Numbered from the stretch's first letter, positions 9,282 through 18,694 are shown. The stretch is 64,000 bases of DNA from Hydrogenophaga crassostreae (GCF_001761385.1 NZ_CP017476.1:795501-859500); one strand, 5' to 3'. Notes: generated from the sequence alone by a model not told the origin. Numbers and translations are program-made.

Positions 9282-9878
9282 CTAGGCAAGGTGCCTTTTG
9301 GGACCTAGGCCAATTTTGTTCAGTTGCAATGAGATGGTGTTCACCAGTGAACTGACAGAAGGATGCCCTGTTTCTACTATCGAATTTGCCGTTGCTGTGT
9401 AGAGCGGGTCTCGAATCAGGAACAGCTGCTTCAGCGCTTCTAACGGGTCACGGACCTGGAGCAATGGCCTCTTACGGTCATTCTTGAGGCGCCGAAACAA
9501 TTCTTCTGGAGTAGACCGAAGGTAAATGCAATGGCAGCGGGTTTTCAGGATGTCTCTGTTCGATGAACTGATTACTACCCCGCCACCTGTTGAAATCACC
9601 CGGTTGGGCAGGGCAGTTAATCTGTCGATTGTGAGCGCCTCAAGTTCCCTGAATCGTTCCTCTCCAAGTCGTTCAAAGAGCTCTCGAACACTGTAACCTT
9701 CAGCTTTTTCGATGACTGCGTCTGAATCAAAAAATTCAAAGTCACATCGACGGGCCAGGAGGCGCCCAATTGTCGATTTTCCAGAGCCTGGCATTCCAAC
9801 CAAGGCTATTGGCACAGTGTTCGGTGTTGTGGCCTTACTGGGGTCTGCGAAAACCACCGATCGTTCGTTAGAGCGCAT
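9282..9878 (-). CDS. aroK: shikimate kinase
   Basis: A 198-residue shikimate kinase (ATP-dependent phosphorylation of shikimate at O3, step five of the chorismate pathway). The P-loop GMPGSGKST is at about residues 28-36, DSDAVIE carries the Asp that binds shikimate and magnesium, and RFRELE and STGGGVV are the shikimate-binding blocks. The lid region is RKRPLLQ. The length is slightly above the ~175-residue norm because of an N-terminal extension of ~20 residues. In many Burkholderiales aroK follows pilQ and precedes aroB; here a small lipoprotein gene separates it from pilQ, and aroB is absent, replaced by an IS3 remnant. Confidence 0.95.
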   Translation of the reverse strand: MRSNERSVVFADPSKATTPNTVPIALVGMPGSGKSTIGRLLARRCDFEFFDSDAVIEKAEGYSVRELFERLGEERFRELEALTIDRLTALPNRVISTGGGVVISSSNRDILKTRCHCIYLRSTPEELFRRLKNDRKRPLLQVRDPLEALKQLFLIRDPLYTATANSIVETGHPSVSSLVNTISLQLNKIGLGPKRHLA

Positions 9879-9896
9879 CAGCTCTTCAGTTACTTG

Positions 9897-10328
9897 CTAT
9901 TGACTTGACGTATCAGTTGTTGTCAGAAGGTCCAACTCATCTCCAGCTTCAACTGTTTGGCTAAAGGTGACAGATCTTGAATGGTAGTCCAGCACCAGCA
10001 CAGTTACCGACTCCATACACCCAGGTCCGGTTGTGACCGTGAATGTCGGATTCTTGCCGGTTACTTCCGTCTTGCTGACTATCGCACCGTCAGGAAATGA
10101 TGAGACGACTCGATAGGGAGGGGTTCCTCCAACAATGGTCACAACCGTCTCACCGCCGGCCGTTCGTTGGCAAAGCGTATCGCCCTTGGCACCTGCCCAT
10201 TTAACTTCGTCGGGGACCACGGAAAAACCAGTGAGCCCTGCAGCGACGTCTCCGCCTCCTCCGCAGGAAGAAAGAGCAATAGTACTTGCAATGCACAAGA
10301 TCTTGAAGATGTTCTGTCTATATGCCAT
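9897..10328 (-). CDS. small putative lipoprotein between pilQ and aroK
   Basis: A 143-residue protein with a lipoprotein signal: MAYRQNIFKILCIASTIALSSC, with Cys22 followed by four Gly. The mature part contains a short Ig-like/beta-rich pattern (TVVTIVGGTPPYRVVSSFP, then GAIVSKTEVTGKNPTFTVTTGPG) and two further Cys that could form a disulfide. Such GGTPPY segments occur in beta-sandwich surface domains. ATG 10328 is preferred to in-frame upstream starts because it gives the signal peptide and avoids overlapping pilQ. It is 22 bases after the pilQ stop, so it is probably co-transcribed with the pilus genes. Function unknown. Confidence 0.75.
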   Translation of the reverse strand: MAYRQNIFKILCIASTIALSSCGGGGDVAAGLTGFSVVPDEVKWAGAKGDTLCQRTAGGETVVTIVGGTPPYRVVSSFPDGAIVSKTEVTGKNPTFTVTTGPGCMESVTVLVLDYHSRSVTFSQTVEAGDELDLLTTTDTSSQ

Positions 10329-10350
10329 GGTATCTGTTCTCAAGTGGAAT

Positions 10351-12507
10351 TTATCGTGATACGCCACGATCGCCAATGGTTCGTGGCGTGATGAAAATAA
10401 GCAGCTCGGAGCGACGAGAAGATTTCCCCTTATTCTTGAATAGATTTCCGAGAATAGGAATGTCGCCAAGCAATGGAACTTTGGTTTCGTCTTCGGAATC
10501 CTGTTGTTCAAAGATCCCACCAATGACAACGGTGCCTCCATTTTCAACCAGAACCTGTGTTTGAACATGCTTTGTGTTGATGGCGATACCGGCAGCCGTG
10601 GTCTCCCCTCGACTGTCTTTGTTGATGTCTACGTCCAAGATGATGCCACCTTCAGGCGTGATCTGGGGCGTTACTTCAAGCTTGAGGTTCGCTTTCCGAA
10701 AGGTCACGGCAGTTGCGCCGCTTGATGTCGCCGACTGATAAGGGAACTCTGTACCCTGTTCAATCAATGCCTTGACCTGATCAGCAGTGACGACTCTGGG
10801 GCTGGAGACAATTTTTCCTCTGCCATCTGCCTCAAGGGCAGAGATTTCCAGATTTAGAAACCTGTTGGCGGCAGAGCTGAACAACGAAACGGCAAATGCG
10901 GCAGGCGAGAAGCCTCCAACCCCGGCTGACGGCAGGTTAACAAAGCTGGTATTGGACGTATCCAGTACGTTTTCTGATTCCGTGGTGGTACTTGAGACGG
11001 CGTTGTAGCTACCACCTATGGTCACTCGGTTGTTTCCTGCAACCGCATACCCAGGTTGGCCACCATTGACGCCGCGGAGATCACTTCCGCCCAAACGGAC
11101 GCCGAGCGAACGCCCGAACGTGTCGTCGGCTTCCACAATGCGGGCTTCGATCAGGACTTGTCGAACCGGGATGTCCAGTTTTGAGATCAGTTGCTGCACT
11201 TGCTCAAGCTTGGACGGGATGTCGGTAACAAACAGTTGATTTGTTCTTGGCTCGGCTATTGCACTTCCTCGGTTTGACAGAACCTTGGAGCCAGAAGAGT
11301 CGCCGCCAGTGCTTTTCGCACCTGAGATTTGCGAAACGATGTCACTGGCTTTAGCGTAATTGAGCTGGAAGCCCTGGGTACGCAGCGTTTCGAGCGTTTC
11401 AAGAGATGCCTTGGCTTCCAGTTCTTGTTTTTCTCGGGCTGCAATCTCGTCTTGCGGTGCAATCCAAATAACATTGCCACTTTTGCGCATTCCCAAGCCC
11501 TTCGCTTGAAGAATGATGTCAAGTGCCTGATCCCAGGGTACGTCCTTCAATCGGAGCGTGACCGACCCACTCACGGAATCGGAAGTCACGATGTTGAAGT
11601 TTGTAAAGTCTGCGATCACCTGCAAGAGAGACCGGACTTCGATGCTTTGGAAATTGAGAGAAAGCTTTTCGCCGTTATAACCAGGCCCTTGAGTCAACTT
11701 GGCATCGTCAATTTTCTTTGCTCTGACTTCAAGTACGAACTGGTTGTCGCTTTGATAGGCAGAATGTTCCCAATTGCCTGTTGGCGTGACGACCATTCGG
11801 ACGCGATCGCCAACCTGAGTGGTCAGCACGGTTTGGACAGGCGTTCCAAAATCGGTGACATCCAATCGGCGACGTAGGCCTTCTGGGAGAGTTGATTGAA
11901 GGAAATCCACCACGAGGTCTTTTCCTTGTTGGCGGATGTCGACCCCAACTTGGTTGCTTGCCAGGTCGACAACGACTCTCCCGGCGTTCTCTGTCCCACG
12001 TCTGAAATCAATGTCCTTGAGCGCGGTGAAATCACTGCCGGTCGGGGGAGCAAACACCTGGGCCGTCTGGGCTTTTGGCTGTGTTTGCTCTGCGCCATCG
12101 AGGACCAGCATGATCGTATTTCCCTCAATGCTGGCCTTGTAGGAAGCGGCTTGCTTGAGGTTGATGACAACACGCGTCCGATCGCCGGCCTGAACTACGT
12201 TCGCGGAGCGCAGATTGCCCTGGTTCATTTCAACCAGGCTTTTCCCGACTGCATTGATCACGCCAGGGAAATCAAGTGCAATTCTGGCAGGGGACTGGAT
12301 TGTGAAACCGGTGGGAACCGCAGCCAAGGGCTCCGATGTTTCGATACGAATTACTTCTATGCCGGACTGAACTGAACCGGTCACCGAGCGAATTGCATTT
12401 TGCGCATGTGCAGTTAGACTGAGCAAAGCTGCGCTCAGCGCCAATGCAAGTTTTTTCGAAACACCAGACCCTTCGTTGAGGTGCATTGGGTTCAAATTCT
12501 TTTTCAT
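10351..12507 (-). CDS. pilQ: type IV pilus secretin PilQ
   Basis: A 718-residue outer membrane secretin through which type IV pili emerge. A signal peptide (KKLALALSAALLSLTAHAQ) is followed by two AMIN domains (about residues 40-290; peptidoglycan binding), an STN/secretin N0 region (NFQSIEVRSLLQVIADFTNFNIVTSDSVSGSVTLRL), an N1 domain and the C-terminal secretin domain with VPLLGDIPILGNLFKNK. ATG 12507 overlaps the pilP stop as ATGA. The order and spacing match the standard pilMNOPQ operon. Confidence 0.96.
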   Translation of the reverse strand: MKKNLNPMHLNEGSGVSKKLALALSAALLSLTAHAQNAIRSVTGSVQSGIEVIRIETSEPLAAVPTGFTIQSPARIALDFPGVINAVGKSLVEMNQGNLRSANVVQAGDRTRVVINLKQAASYKASIEGNTIMLVLDGAEQTQPKAQTAQVFAPPTGSDFTALKDIDFRRGTENAGRVVVDLASNQVGVDIRQQGKDLVVDFLQSTLPEGLRRRLDVTDFGTPVQTVLTTQVGDRVRMVVTPTGNWEHSAYQSDNQFVLEVRAKKIDDAKLTQGPGYNGEKLSLNFQSIEVRSLLQVIADFTNFNIVTSDSVSGSVTLRLKDVPWDQALDIILQAKGLGMRKSGNVIWIAPQDEIAAREKQELEAKASLETLETLRTQGFQLNYAKASDIVSQISGAKSTGGDSSGSKVLSNRGSAIAEPRTNQLFVTDIPSKLEQVQQLISKLDIPVRQVLIEARIVEADDTFGRSLGVRLGGSDLRGVNGGQPGYAVAGNNRVTIGGSYNAVSSTTTESENVLDTSNTSFVNLPSAGVGGFSPAAFAVSLFSSAANRFLNLEISALEADGRGKIVSSPRVVTADQVKALIEQGTEFPYQSATSSGATAVTFRKANLKLEVTPQITPEGGIILDVDINKDSRGETTAAGIAINTKHVQTQVLVENGGTVVIGGIFEQQDSEDETKVPLLGDIPILGNLFKNKGKSSRRSELLIFITPRTIGDRGVSR

Positions 12508-13055
12508 TTCGAAGTGTCCTCTTGTAACTGCAATGCTGCAGGGCGTTCGATCCATTCGCCTGCTGCGTCTTGTGCTATTTCGCGTATCTGAAGTTCGTTC
12601 TCTCTGATGCCAATAACCCGACCATAGTTTTGGCCAAGGTATTGGCCTGAACGCACTTGGTACAAAAGCGCTCCAACTTTCACCAAAGCAATCAGTCCAT
12701 CCTTCCTTTGCATGGTCCCGACCATTGACATCGTATCCAATGGAAATGCTTCAAGTGGCTCTTGCCGCCTGCTTAACTCAGCCTCGATCAGCGCGGATTG
12801 CCTTGTGGTTGCTTGCCCGCTCTTCAGGATGCTCGCAAGCTTTTCTTTGCTGAATGGCTCAAGCAGAGATTCGCTCAAATATTGATACGGTTCAAAAGTG
12901 GTTGGCTCTGGAATAGGCTTCACATTGGGTTTGATGCTCTCCCTCTCCTGCTGCATCCATGTGACCAATGATTCTTGATCATCCGAAATACAACCCTGCA
13001 ACTGGGTCAATCCTATGGCCAAGAATAGCCATAACCCTGCATTTTTGGCCTTCAT
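12504..13055 (-). CDS. pilP: type IV pilus lipoprotein PilP
   Basis: A 183-residue inner membrane lipoprotein that links the PilMNO platform to the PilQ secretin. The lipobox LQGC puts the lipidated Cys at residue 22. A flexible Pro-rich stretch follows (NVKPIPEPTTFEPYQY), then a C-terminal beta-domain (DGLIALVKVGALLYQVRSGQYLGQNYGRVIGI) that binds PilQ in characterised systems. It overlaps pilO by 4 bases and pilQ by 4 bases, indicating translational coupling. Confidence 0.94.
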   Translation of the reverse strand: MKAKNAGLWLFLAIGLTQLQGCISDDQESLVTWMQQERESIKPNVKPIPEPTTFEPYQYLSESLLEPFSKEKLASILKSGQATTRQSALIEAELSRRQEPLEAFPLDTMSMVGTMQRKDGLIALVKVGALLYQVRSGQYLGQNYGRVIGIRENELQIREIAQDAAGEWIERPAALQLQEDTSK

Positions 13056-13741
13056 TTTTTGGCTCCCTTTTTCCCCTTGCCAACGGTTGTTTCCTGCTGT
13101 TGGGCTATTTCTTCTTGGTCAAGGTACCTGAAGGTTTTTGCGGTGCAGTTCATGGTCAATATGCCATCTCTGTCCCTTGTGGGCTCCAAGGAAATATTGT
13201 TCAAAGTGACAATACGCGACAAATTGGCAATATCAGCGGCAAACAGGCCAATGTCGTGATACCCACCAGTGACGCGCACAGCAATAGGTAGCTCGGCGTA
13301 GTACTCTTTGACGGACACGTTCCCGGGTCTAAAAAGTTCAAACTGTAGACTGCGGCCCAAACCTGCCTGGTTGATGTCTGAGAGCAATGCATCCATCTCT
13401 GCTTTGCTGGGCAGTTGCTTTTCAAGTTGCGAAACGTATTGCTGAACCTGAACGAGTTGCTTTTTAAGGGCTTCGAGGTTCACGGCTTGAACCAGTTTGC
13501 CTCGGTATTCATCGCGCAACTTTTGCTCGGTGTTTTGTTCGGCAATCAATTGTTCATTGACTGAGCTTAGCCAGAACCACCAAAGACCAGCTACCACTGC
13601 AATGCAAAGAGCAAGATAGAGGAGGTTCTTTGGAAGGGAAGGCCAGGAGGCTGGGTTATTTGCGTCAAGGCCAGTGAACTGGCGCTTGATACCATCACCA
13701 ACCCTTTTGAGGTCGACATCCATTGCGGGTGATAGTGCCAT
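13052..13741 (-). CDS. pilO: type IV pilus inner membrane protein PilO
   Basis: A 229-residue bitopic protein: a short cytoplasmic N-terminus, one membrane helix (about residues 40-58, NLLYLALCIAVVAGLWWFW), a coiled coil (about 60-115) and a C-terminal ferredoxin-like domain. It pairs with PilN in the alignment subcomplex. An alternative ATG at 13723 (MDVDLKR) would trim six residues. It starts 8 bases after the pilN stop. Confidence 0.94.
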   Translation of the reverse strand: MALSPAMDVDLKRVGDGIKRQFTGLDANNPASWPSLPKNLLYLALCIAVVAGLWWFWLSSVNEQLIAEQNTEQKLRDEYRGKLVQAVNLEALKKQLVQVQQYVSQLEKQLPSKAEMDALLSDINQAGLGRSLQFELFRPGNVSVKEYYAELPIAVRVTGGYHDIGLFAADIANLSRIVTLNNISLEPTRDRDGILTMNCTAKTFRYLDQEEIAQQQETTVGKGKKGAKK

Positions 13742-13749
13742 GTGTTTGC

Positions 13750-14373
13750 TCAGACTTTCTTGGAGAGCGCTGTGGCTTTCTCCGATGTTTCATCAGATTT
13801 TTCGCGTTCGGCCGGACGCTTCAAAACCACGCGAACGGTGAAGTTCGAAACCCGTCTTTGTTCCCGTTCTGAGACATTGGCGTTGGAGGCGACGATTTCC
13901 ACCAGTTCAGGAGATCCGAGCCAAAGGTCGGATTGACTTGCCAAATTTCTGAGGAGCTCTGAGACGCGTTCTTGCGACTGAGCCACCCCTGACAGCAGGA
14001 CATTCTGATTCTCTTGCTTCATTGAGCGAAGGTAGATGCCTTCAGGCAGTCGGCTCACCACCTCGTTGATCAGGTGGACGGGCATGTTTCGGTCTGCCTG
14101 CAGGTTTTCAACGGCCGTCTGGCGCGCCCTTAATGACGCAATTTCTGCTTGCAGACCGGCGATATCCTTGATCTCGGTGTCAAGAATGGCCATTTGCTTT
14201 TTCAGCAGGTTGTTTCGGTCTTGCTGCTCAGAGATTTTGGCGTCAAACCACATGAAGACGCCGCCAGCGATGGCCGCACCAAGCAGCATGGACAACACCA
14301 ACTGCGTGTAGAACTGCTTCTTTTGACGTTCACGCGCTGCTTCACGGTGGGGCAGAAGGTTGATCAGAATCAT
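13750..14373 (-). CDS. pilN: type IV pilus assembly protein PilN
   Basis: A 207-residue bitopic protein. The cytoplasmic INLLPHREA motif at residues 4-12 is the conserved PilM-binding segment. One membrane helix (about 21-43) and a coiled coil follow, then the periplasmic domain. The C-terminal tail is highly charged. ATGA overlap with pilM. Confidence 0.95.
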   Translation of the reverse strand: MILINLLPHREAARERQKKQFYTQLVLSMLLGAAIAGGVFMWFDAKISEQQDRNNLLKKQMAILDTEIKDIAGLQAEIASLRARQTAVENLQADRNMPVHLINEVVSRLPEGIYLRSMKQENQNVLLSGVAQSQERVSELLRNLASQSDLWLGSPELVEIVASNANVSEREQRRVSNFTVRVVLKRPAEREKSDETSEKATALSKKV

Positions 14374-15461
14374 GCGTAGAACCTCCGCAATGCAAGGCCA
14401 GTAGAGGTTAGGTACGAAGGCGCTTCTCTGGCGATCTTGCGGGCATGCACAGTAGAGGCCATTTCCATTCCATCAAACGGGTTGATGACCATGCATGCAG
14501 AGGAGGTCTGCTTGGTAACACCCTCAGTCAAGCCAGGAATGGCGGCGCTGCCACCAGCCAGCAAGATGTGGTCGACTTTGTTGTAAGGCGTACTGGTGAA
14601 GAAGAACTGCAGCGCACGACCGATTTCCTGCGACATGCTTTCAATGAAGGGTTCGAGCACCGCTGAGCGGTAGTCATCCGGGAGGTCTCCGGACCGTTTT
14701 TTTGCCTCTGCTTCGTCCATGGAGAAGCCATATTGGCGGACGATCAGCTGGGTCAGCTGGGCGCCACCGAACGCTTGGTCGCGTTCGTAAAGCACGTCGT
14801 CGTTTCGCATGACTTGCATGCTGGTGGTGACCGCACCAACTTCAAACAGTGCGACCAACGAGTCGACGCCTTGATTGGGCAGTGTTTCGATGACCCGTCC
14901 TGCAGCCATGCGAGACGCATAGGGCTCGATATCAAGCACCACGGGCGTGAGTCCTGCAGCTTCCGCCAGACCCTGGCGGTCAGAGACCTTTTCTTTTCTG
15001 GAGGCGGCAATCAACACTTCCGTATCGCCGACCGACGTAGCGCTTGGGCCCAGGACGCAAAAGTCCAAACTGACTTCGTCGAGGGAAAACGGGATGTATT
15101 GATTGGCTTCAGATTCGACCTGGGCTTCCAGTTCTTTTTCTGTCAGTCCCCCGGGCAGCATGATCTTCTTGGTGATCACGGCAGAAGCAGGCAAGGCCAT
15201 TGCCACTTGCTTGGTTTTGCTACCGCTTTTACGAACCACTCGGCGCACAGCTTCGGCAACTTCATCGAATTTTTCGATGTTGCCGTCAGTGATCCACCCC
15301 CGTTCCAGCGGCTCGATGGCACACCGCTCCAAAACGAGATCTCCGGCTCGGTTGCGGCTGAGTTCAACCAGCTTGACGCTGGACGAACTGACATCAATGC
15401 CCAGCAAAGGAGCCGGATCACGACTAAAAAACGACCCCAATGCGCTCAAGGTGGCCCCCAA
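14370..15461 (-). CDS. pilM: type IV pilus assembly protein PilM (actin-like ATPase)
   Basis: A cytoplasmic actin/FtsA-like protein of 363 residues that binds the PilN tail. It shows LLGIDVSSSSVKLVEL (phosphate 1 loop), LFEVGAVTTSM (phosphate 2) and ILLAGGSAAIPGLTEGV (adenosine loop). It is the first gene of pilMNOPQ. No ATG is available in frame near the N-terminus: the possible starts are TTG codons at 15461 and 15449, so the exact start is uncertain; TTG 15449 has a G-rich stretch just upstream on the minus strand. Confidence 0.94.
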   Translation of the reverse strand: MGATLSALGSFFSRDPAPLLGIDVSSSSVKLVELSRNRAGDLVLERCAIEPLERGWITDGNIEKFDEVAEAVRRVVRKSGSKTKQVAMALPASAVITKKIMLPGGLTEKELEAQVESEANQYIPFSLDEVSLDFCVLGPSATSVGDTEVLIAASRKEKVSDRQGLAEAAGLTPVVLDIEPYASRMAAGRVIETLPNQGVDSLVALFEVGAVTTSMQVMRNDDVLYERDQAFGGAQLTQLIVRQYGFSMDEAEAKKRSGDLPDDYRSAVLEPFIESMSQEIGRALQFFFTSTPYNKVDHILLAGGSAAIPGLTEGVTKQTSSACMVINPFDGMEMASTVHARKIAREAPSYLTSTGLALRRFYA

Positions 15462-15720
15462 AAAAATGTAGCGCCATGGCGCGCGGAACTTAAGATTTCA
15501 CTTCAATGCTAGCAGCAAGCTCCTTGCGCAGCAAAGGTTTTTTACTTCTGACATGACGTGAAACGTTGTCAAAAGTATACGCAGGAATGGCGGGACGCCG
15601 CGGACATATGTCCGGGAAATGCGCTTTTCTGGCCACAAATCACAGTTCGAGCTTGTTTGGCGATGCAGGCTTGGTCGCCAAATCTTTTTATACTCTTTGG
15701 CTTTGGCCTCGACAAATTGC

Positions 15721-18129
15721 ATGCAAAAAACCGACAAAGCCCACGCCCGTCAAGGTAACGACGGTGCGCCATCATCGCCTGGCTGGCTGGCCTGGCTGGT
15801 GCGCATGGTGGCTTGGGCGATGGGTTTGGGATTGGCCGGGGTACTGGCTCTGGTGCTTGGCGTGGGCATTGCTCTGGCGGTCGCTTACCCCAATTTGCCT
15901 GACGTGGCCGACTTGGCCGACTACCGACCCAAGCTTCCTTTGCGGGTGTACACGTCGGACGGTCATTTGATCAGCGAATTCGGAGAAGAGCGGCGCAATC
16001 TGTTGCCGTTTAAAGACATTCCCGAGGTGATGAAGAACGCTGTGTTGGCGATTGAGGACTCTCGGTTCTTCGAACACGGTGGTGTGGACTACCGTGGAAT
16101 GCTGCGTGCTGCCCTCGCCAACCTGGGGAGGGCCAAGAGCCAGGGCGCTTCGACGATCACCATGCAGGTCGCGCGAAATGTCTATTTGTCGGCTGAGAAG
16201 AGTTACACCCGGAAGATTTACGAGGTGCTTCTGACGTTCAAGCTTGAGTATTCGCTGACGAAGGAGCAGATCCTTGAGATTTACATGAATCAGATTTTCT
16301 TGGGACAGCGCGCCTATGGATTCTCAACCGCTGCGCTTACCTATTTTGACAAGCCATTGAAAGACGTGTCGATCGCTGAAGCCGCGATGTTGGCTGGGCT
16401 GCCGAAGGCACCTTCAGCTTACAACCCGATCTCTAATCCCAAGCGAGCCCGGGTTCGCCAGCTCTACATCATTGATCGGATGCTGGAGAACGGCTTCATA
16501 TCTGGGGATGAGGCGCAACTGGCCAAGAAGGAAACGTTGAAGATCCGCTCTCAGTCGCGCGAGATTCTGGTGCATGCCGAGTTTGCCGCCGAGATGGTCC
16601 GTCAGGCGATGGTGTCTCAGTATGGTGATGAGGCATACACCCGCGGGCTGACAGTGATAACCAGTTTGGTCTCCAGTGAGCAGCAGGCTGCGTACAAAGC
16701 CTTGAGGGACGGCGTGATGGCGTATGACGCCCGCCAACGCTACCGGGGTCCAGAGGCGTCAATCGAGCTTCCGACACAGAAGTCGGCACGAGATGAGGCG
16801 ATTGACGACATATTGATTGAGCATCCTGATAACGGGGATTTGCTTTCCGCCGTCGTTTTGACGGCCAGCAGCAACAAGGTGGTCGTGGTTCGGCAGGATG
16901 GCGAGGCCATCGAGATCACGGGTAGCGGGTTGCGTGCGGCGGCAAGCGGCCTGACGGCCAAAAGTGCCCCTGAGGTGCAGATCAGGCCGGGGTCTGTGGT
17001 TCGGCTTGTCAGAGGGGGCGACAAGGAGTGGCGGATAAGCCAGTTGCCAGAGGTCGAGTCGGCGTTTGTTGCGATGGATCCGCGCAGTGGTGCGGTTCGG
17101 GCCTTGGTTGGTGGTTTTGATTTCCAGAAGAACAAGTTCAATCACGCCGCTCAGGCCTGGCGCCAGCCGGGTTCCAGTTTCAAGCCGTTCATTTACTCTG
17201 CGGCCCTGGAAAAGGGGTTGTCTCCAGCCACCGTTGTGAACGATGCGCCGATGTATTTCAGCGCAGGTCAAACCGGGGGGAAGTCGTGGGAGCCAAAAAA
17301 CTACGATGGTCGGTTCGAGGGGCCGATGTCAGTGCGTCGCGCCCTGGCGAAGTCGAAGAATCTCGTGTCTGTGCGTGTGATGCAGCTGGTCGGGCCGGAG
17401 AATGCGCAAGCTTGGGTCACGCGGTTTGGGTTTCAGGCGGATCGTCATCCGCCTTATCTGACCATGGCGCTGGGAGCAGGGACCGTAACCCCATTGCAGA
17501 TGGCTGCCGGTTATTCGGTGTTTGCCAATGGGGGGTACCGTGCGCCGCCATCCTTGATCATGCGGGTGGTGGAGCAGCGTGGCAGGGTGCTCTACCAGGC
17601 ACCCACGACGGTCATGACGCCGGAAAACAGGGCCATTGATGAGCGCAATGCGTTTATCGTCAACAGTTTGCTGCAAGAGGTGACGCGGACAGGGACAGCC
17701 GCTCGTGCGCAATCCAAGCTCAAACGGAGAGACTTGTTCGGAAAGACCGGAACCACCAATGATTCGGTTGATGCCTGGTTTGTTGGTTATCAGCCATCCC
17801 TGGTCGCGGCGGCGTGGGTGGGCTATGACGTGCCACGCAACCTGGGCAGCCGCGAAACGGGCGGTGGCTTGAGTCTTCCGATCTGGATCGACTTCATGTC
17901 GCAAGCGCTCAAAGATGTCCCGGTGGCGGACTACAAGGTGCCGCCCGGGATCATTCGGGTGGGGGGTGAATGGTATTTTGAGGAGTTTGGCCCGGGACGC
18001 GGTGTGAGTGGCTTGGGACTCAACGACCCTTGGCCTGGCGCACTGACGGAGGAGGAAGGTGGCCTCAACGCACCGCCGCCGGCCACGGTCGAAGACCGGC
18101 GAAGTATTCTGGATCTGTTCAGGAACTAG
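15721..18129 (+). CDS. mrcA: penicillin-binding protein 1A (transglycosylase/transpeptidase)
   Basis: An 802-residue class A penicillin-binding protein that polymerises and crosslinks peptidoglycan. One membrane helix (about residues 37-58), then the GT51 glycosyltransferase domain with EDSRFFEHGGVD and GASTITMQVARN, an OB-like insertion typical of PBP1A, and the transpeptidase domain with nucleophile SXXK in QPGSSFKP, SXN in SKN and KTG in GKTGTTND. ATG 15721 gives the normal N-terminus; an in-frame start at 15619 would add 34 implausible residues. It is divergent from pilM, as in other Proteobacteria, and its 3' end overlaps cyaY by 11 bases. Confidence 0.95.
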   Translation: MQKTDKAHARQGNDGAPSSPGWLAWLVRMVAWAMGLGLAGVLALVLGVGIALAVAYPNLPDVADLADYRPKLPLRVYTSDGHLISEFGEERRNLLPFKDIPEVMKNAVLAIEDSRFFEHGGVDYRGMLRAALANLGRAKSQGASTITMQVARNVYLSAEKSYTRKIYEVLLTFKLEYSLTKEQILEIYMNQIFLGQRAYGFSTAALTYFDKPLKDVSIAEAAMLAGLPKAPSAYNPISNPKRARVRQLYIIDRMLENGFISGDEAQLAKKETLKIRSQSREILVHAEFAAEMVRQAMVSQYGDEAYTRGLTVITSLVSSEQQAAYKALRDGVMAYDARQRYRGPEASIELPTQKSARDEAIDDILIEHPDNGDLLSAVVLTASSNKVVVVRQDGEAIEITGSGLRAAASGLTAKSAPEVQIRPGSVVRLVRGGDKEWRISQLPEVESAFVAMDPRSGAVRALVGGFDFQKNKFNHAAQAWRQPGSSFKPFIYSAALEKGLSPATVVNDAPMYFSAGQTGGKSWEPKNYDGRFEGPMSVRRALAKSKNLVSVRVMQLVGPENAQAWVTRFGFQADRHPPYLTMALGAGTVTPLQMAAGYSVFANGGYRAPPSLIMRVVEQRGRVLYQAPTTVMTPENRAIDERNAFIVNSLLQEVTRTGTAARAQSKLKRRDLFGKTGTTNDSVDAWFVGYQPSLVAAAWVGYDVPRNLGSRETGGGLSLPIWIDFMSQALKDVPVADYKVPPGIIRVGGEWYFEEFGPGRGVSGLGLNDPWPGALTEEEGGLNAPPPATVEDRRSILDLFRN

Positions 18130-18451
18130 TGAAATTCAGCGGGAGGCCCGCTTGCTCGCTGGCCGACTGTGAGAGCTGGCCAAAGAACTCCCCTTGACCT
18201 TTGGTATCCATCCACCGTTGGCCATCAAAGCGGTAGTGAAAACCGCCGGCCTTGGCCGCCATCCAAAGCTCTTGCAACGGCTTTTGCAAGTTCACGATGA
18301 TCTGGCTGCCGTTGGAAAACGTCAGTGTGACCATGCCTCCTACGCGTTGGTTGTCAATGTCTGCGTCGGTGGCGTCGTTGATGTCATCACAGGCACGCTC
18401 CACGGCTCTTAAGGCGGCTTCCGCGTGATTCAGGTATTCGTTGTCGTTCAT
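18119..18451 (-). CDS. cyaY: iron donor protein CyaY (frataxin)
   Basis: A 110-residue bacterial frataxin that binds iron and modulates Fe-S cluster assembly on IscS. The acidic first helix (EYLNHAEAALRAVERACDDIND) and the strand segment VGGMVTLTFSNGSQIIVNLQKPLQELWMA followed by GGFHYRFDGQRW are the family signature. The start at 18451 (MNDNEYLNH) is chosen over 18478 by homology. It is convergent with the PBP1A gene and divergent from lptM, with 12 bases between the starts. Confidence 0.94.
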   Translation of the reverse strand: MNDNEYLNHAEAALRAVERACDDINDATDADIDNQRVGGMVTLTFSNGSQIIVNLQKPLQELWMAAKAGGFHYRFDGQRWMDTKGQGEFFGQLSQSASEQAGLPLNFTSS

Positions 18452-18463
18452 TACAATGCAATC

Positions 18464-18670
18464 ATGATCAATACCCACAGAATTCTAGGCGCCTTGTCTG
18501 TACCTACACGTCCTTTGGTGGTTGCGGCCCTGATGGGCGCCGGGTTGCTTGTTGCAGGGTGTGGACAAAAAGGCCCGTTGTATCTGCCGACCGATACGGG
18601 TGTCCAGGCGAAACCCTCGAAGCCGGCGATTGAGGACGGCGCTAAGGTGAAGGATCAACCTCTGAGGTGA
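18464..18670 (+). CDS. lptM: LptM-type small lipoprotein (YifL)
   Basis: A 68-residue lipoprotein: a signal peptide ending VVAALMGAGLLVAGC (Cys lipidated), then GQKGPLYLP, the hallmark of the LptM/YifL family that assists maturation of the LptD/E LPS translocon. The tail is low complexity and charged. ATG 18464 is chosen because it gives a normal signal length. In many Proteobacteria lysA follows; here the next gene is msrQ on the opposite strand. Confidence 0.88.
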   Translation: MINTHRILGALSVPTRPLVVAALMGAGLLVAGCGQKGPLYLPTDTGVQAKPSKPAIEDGAKVKDQPLR

Positions 18671-18694
18671 ACCCTGGTCCGAGGTCAGGACTCC

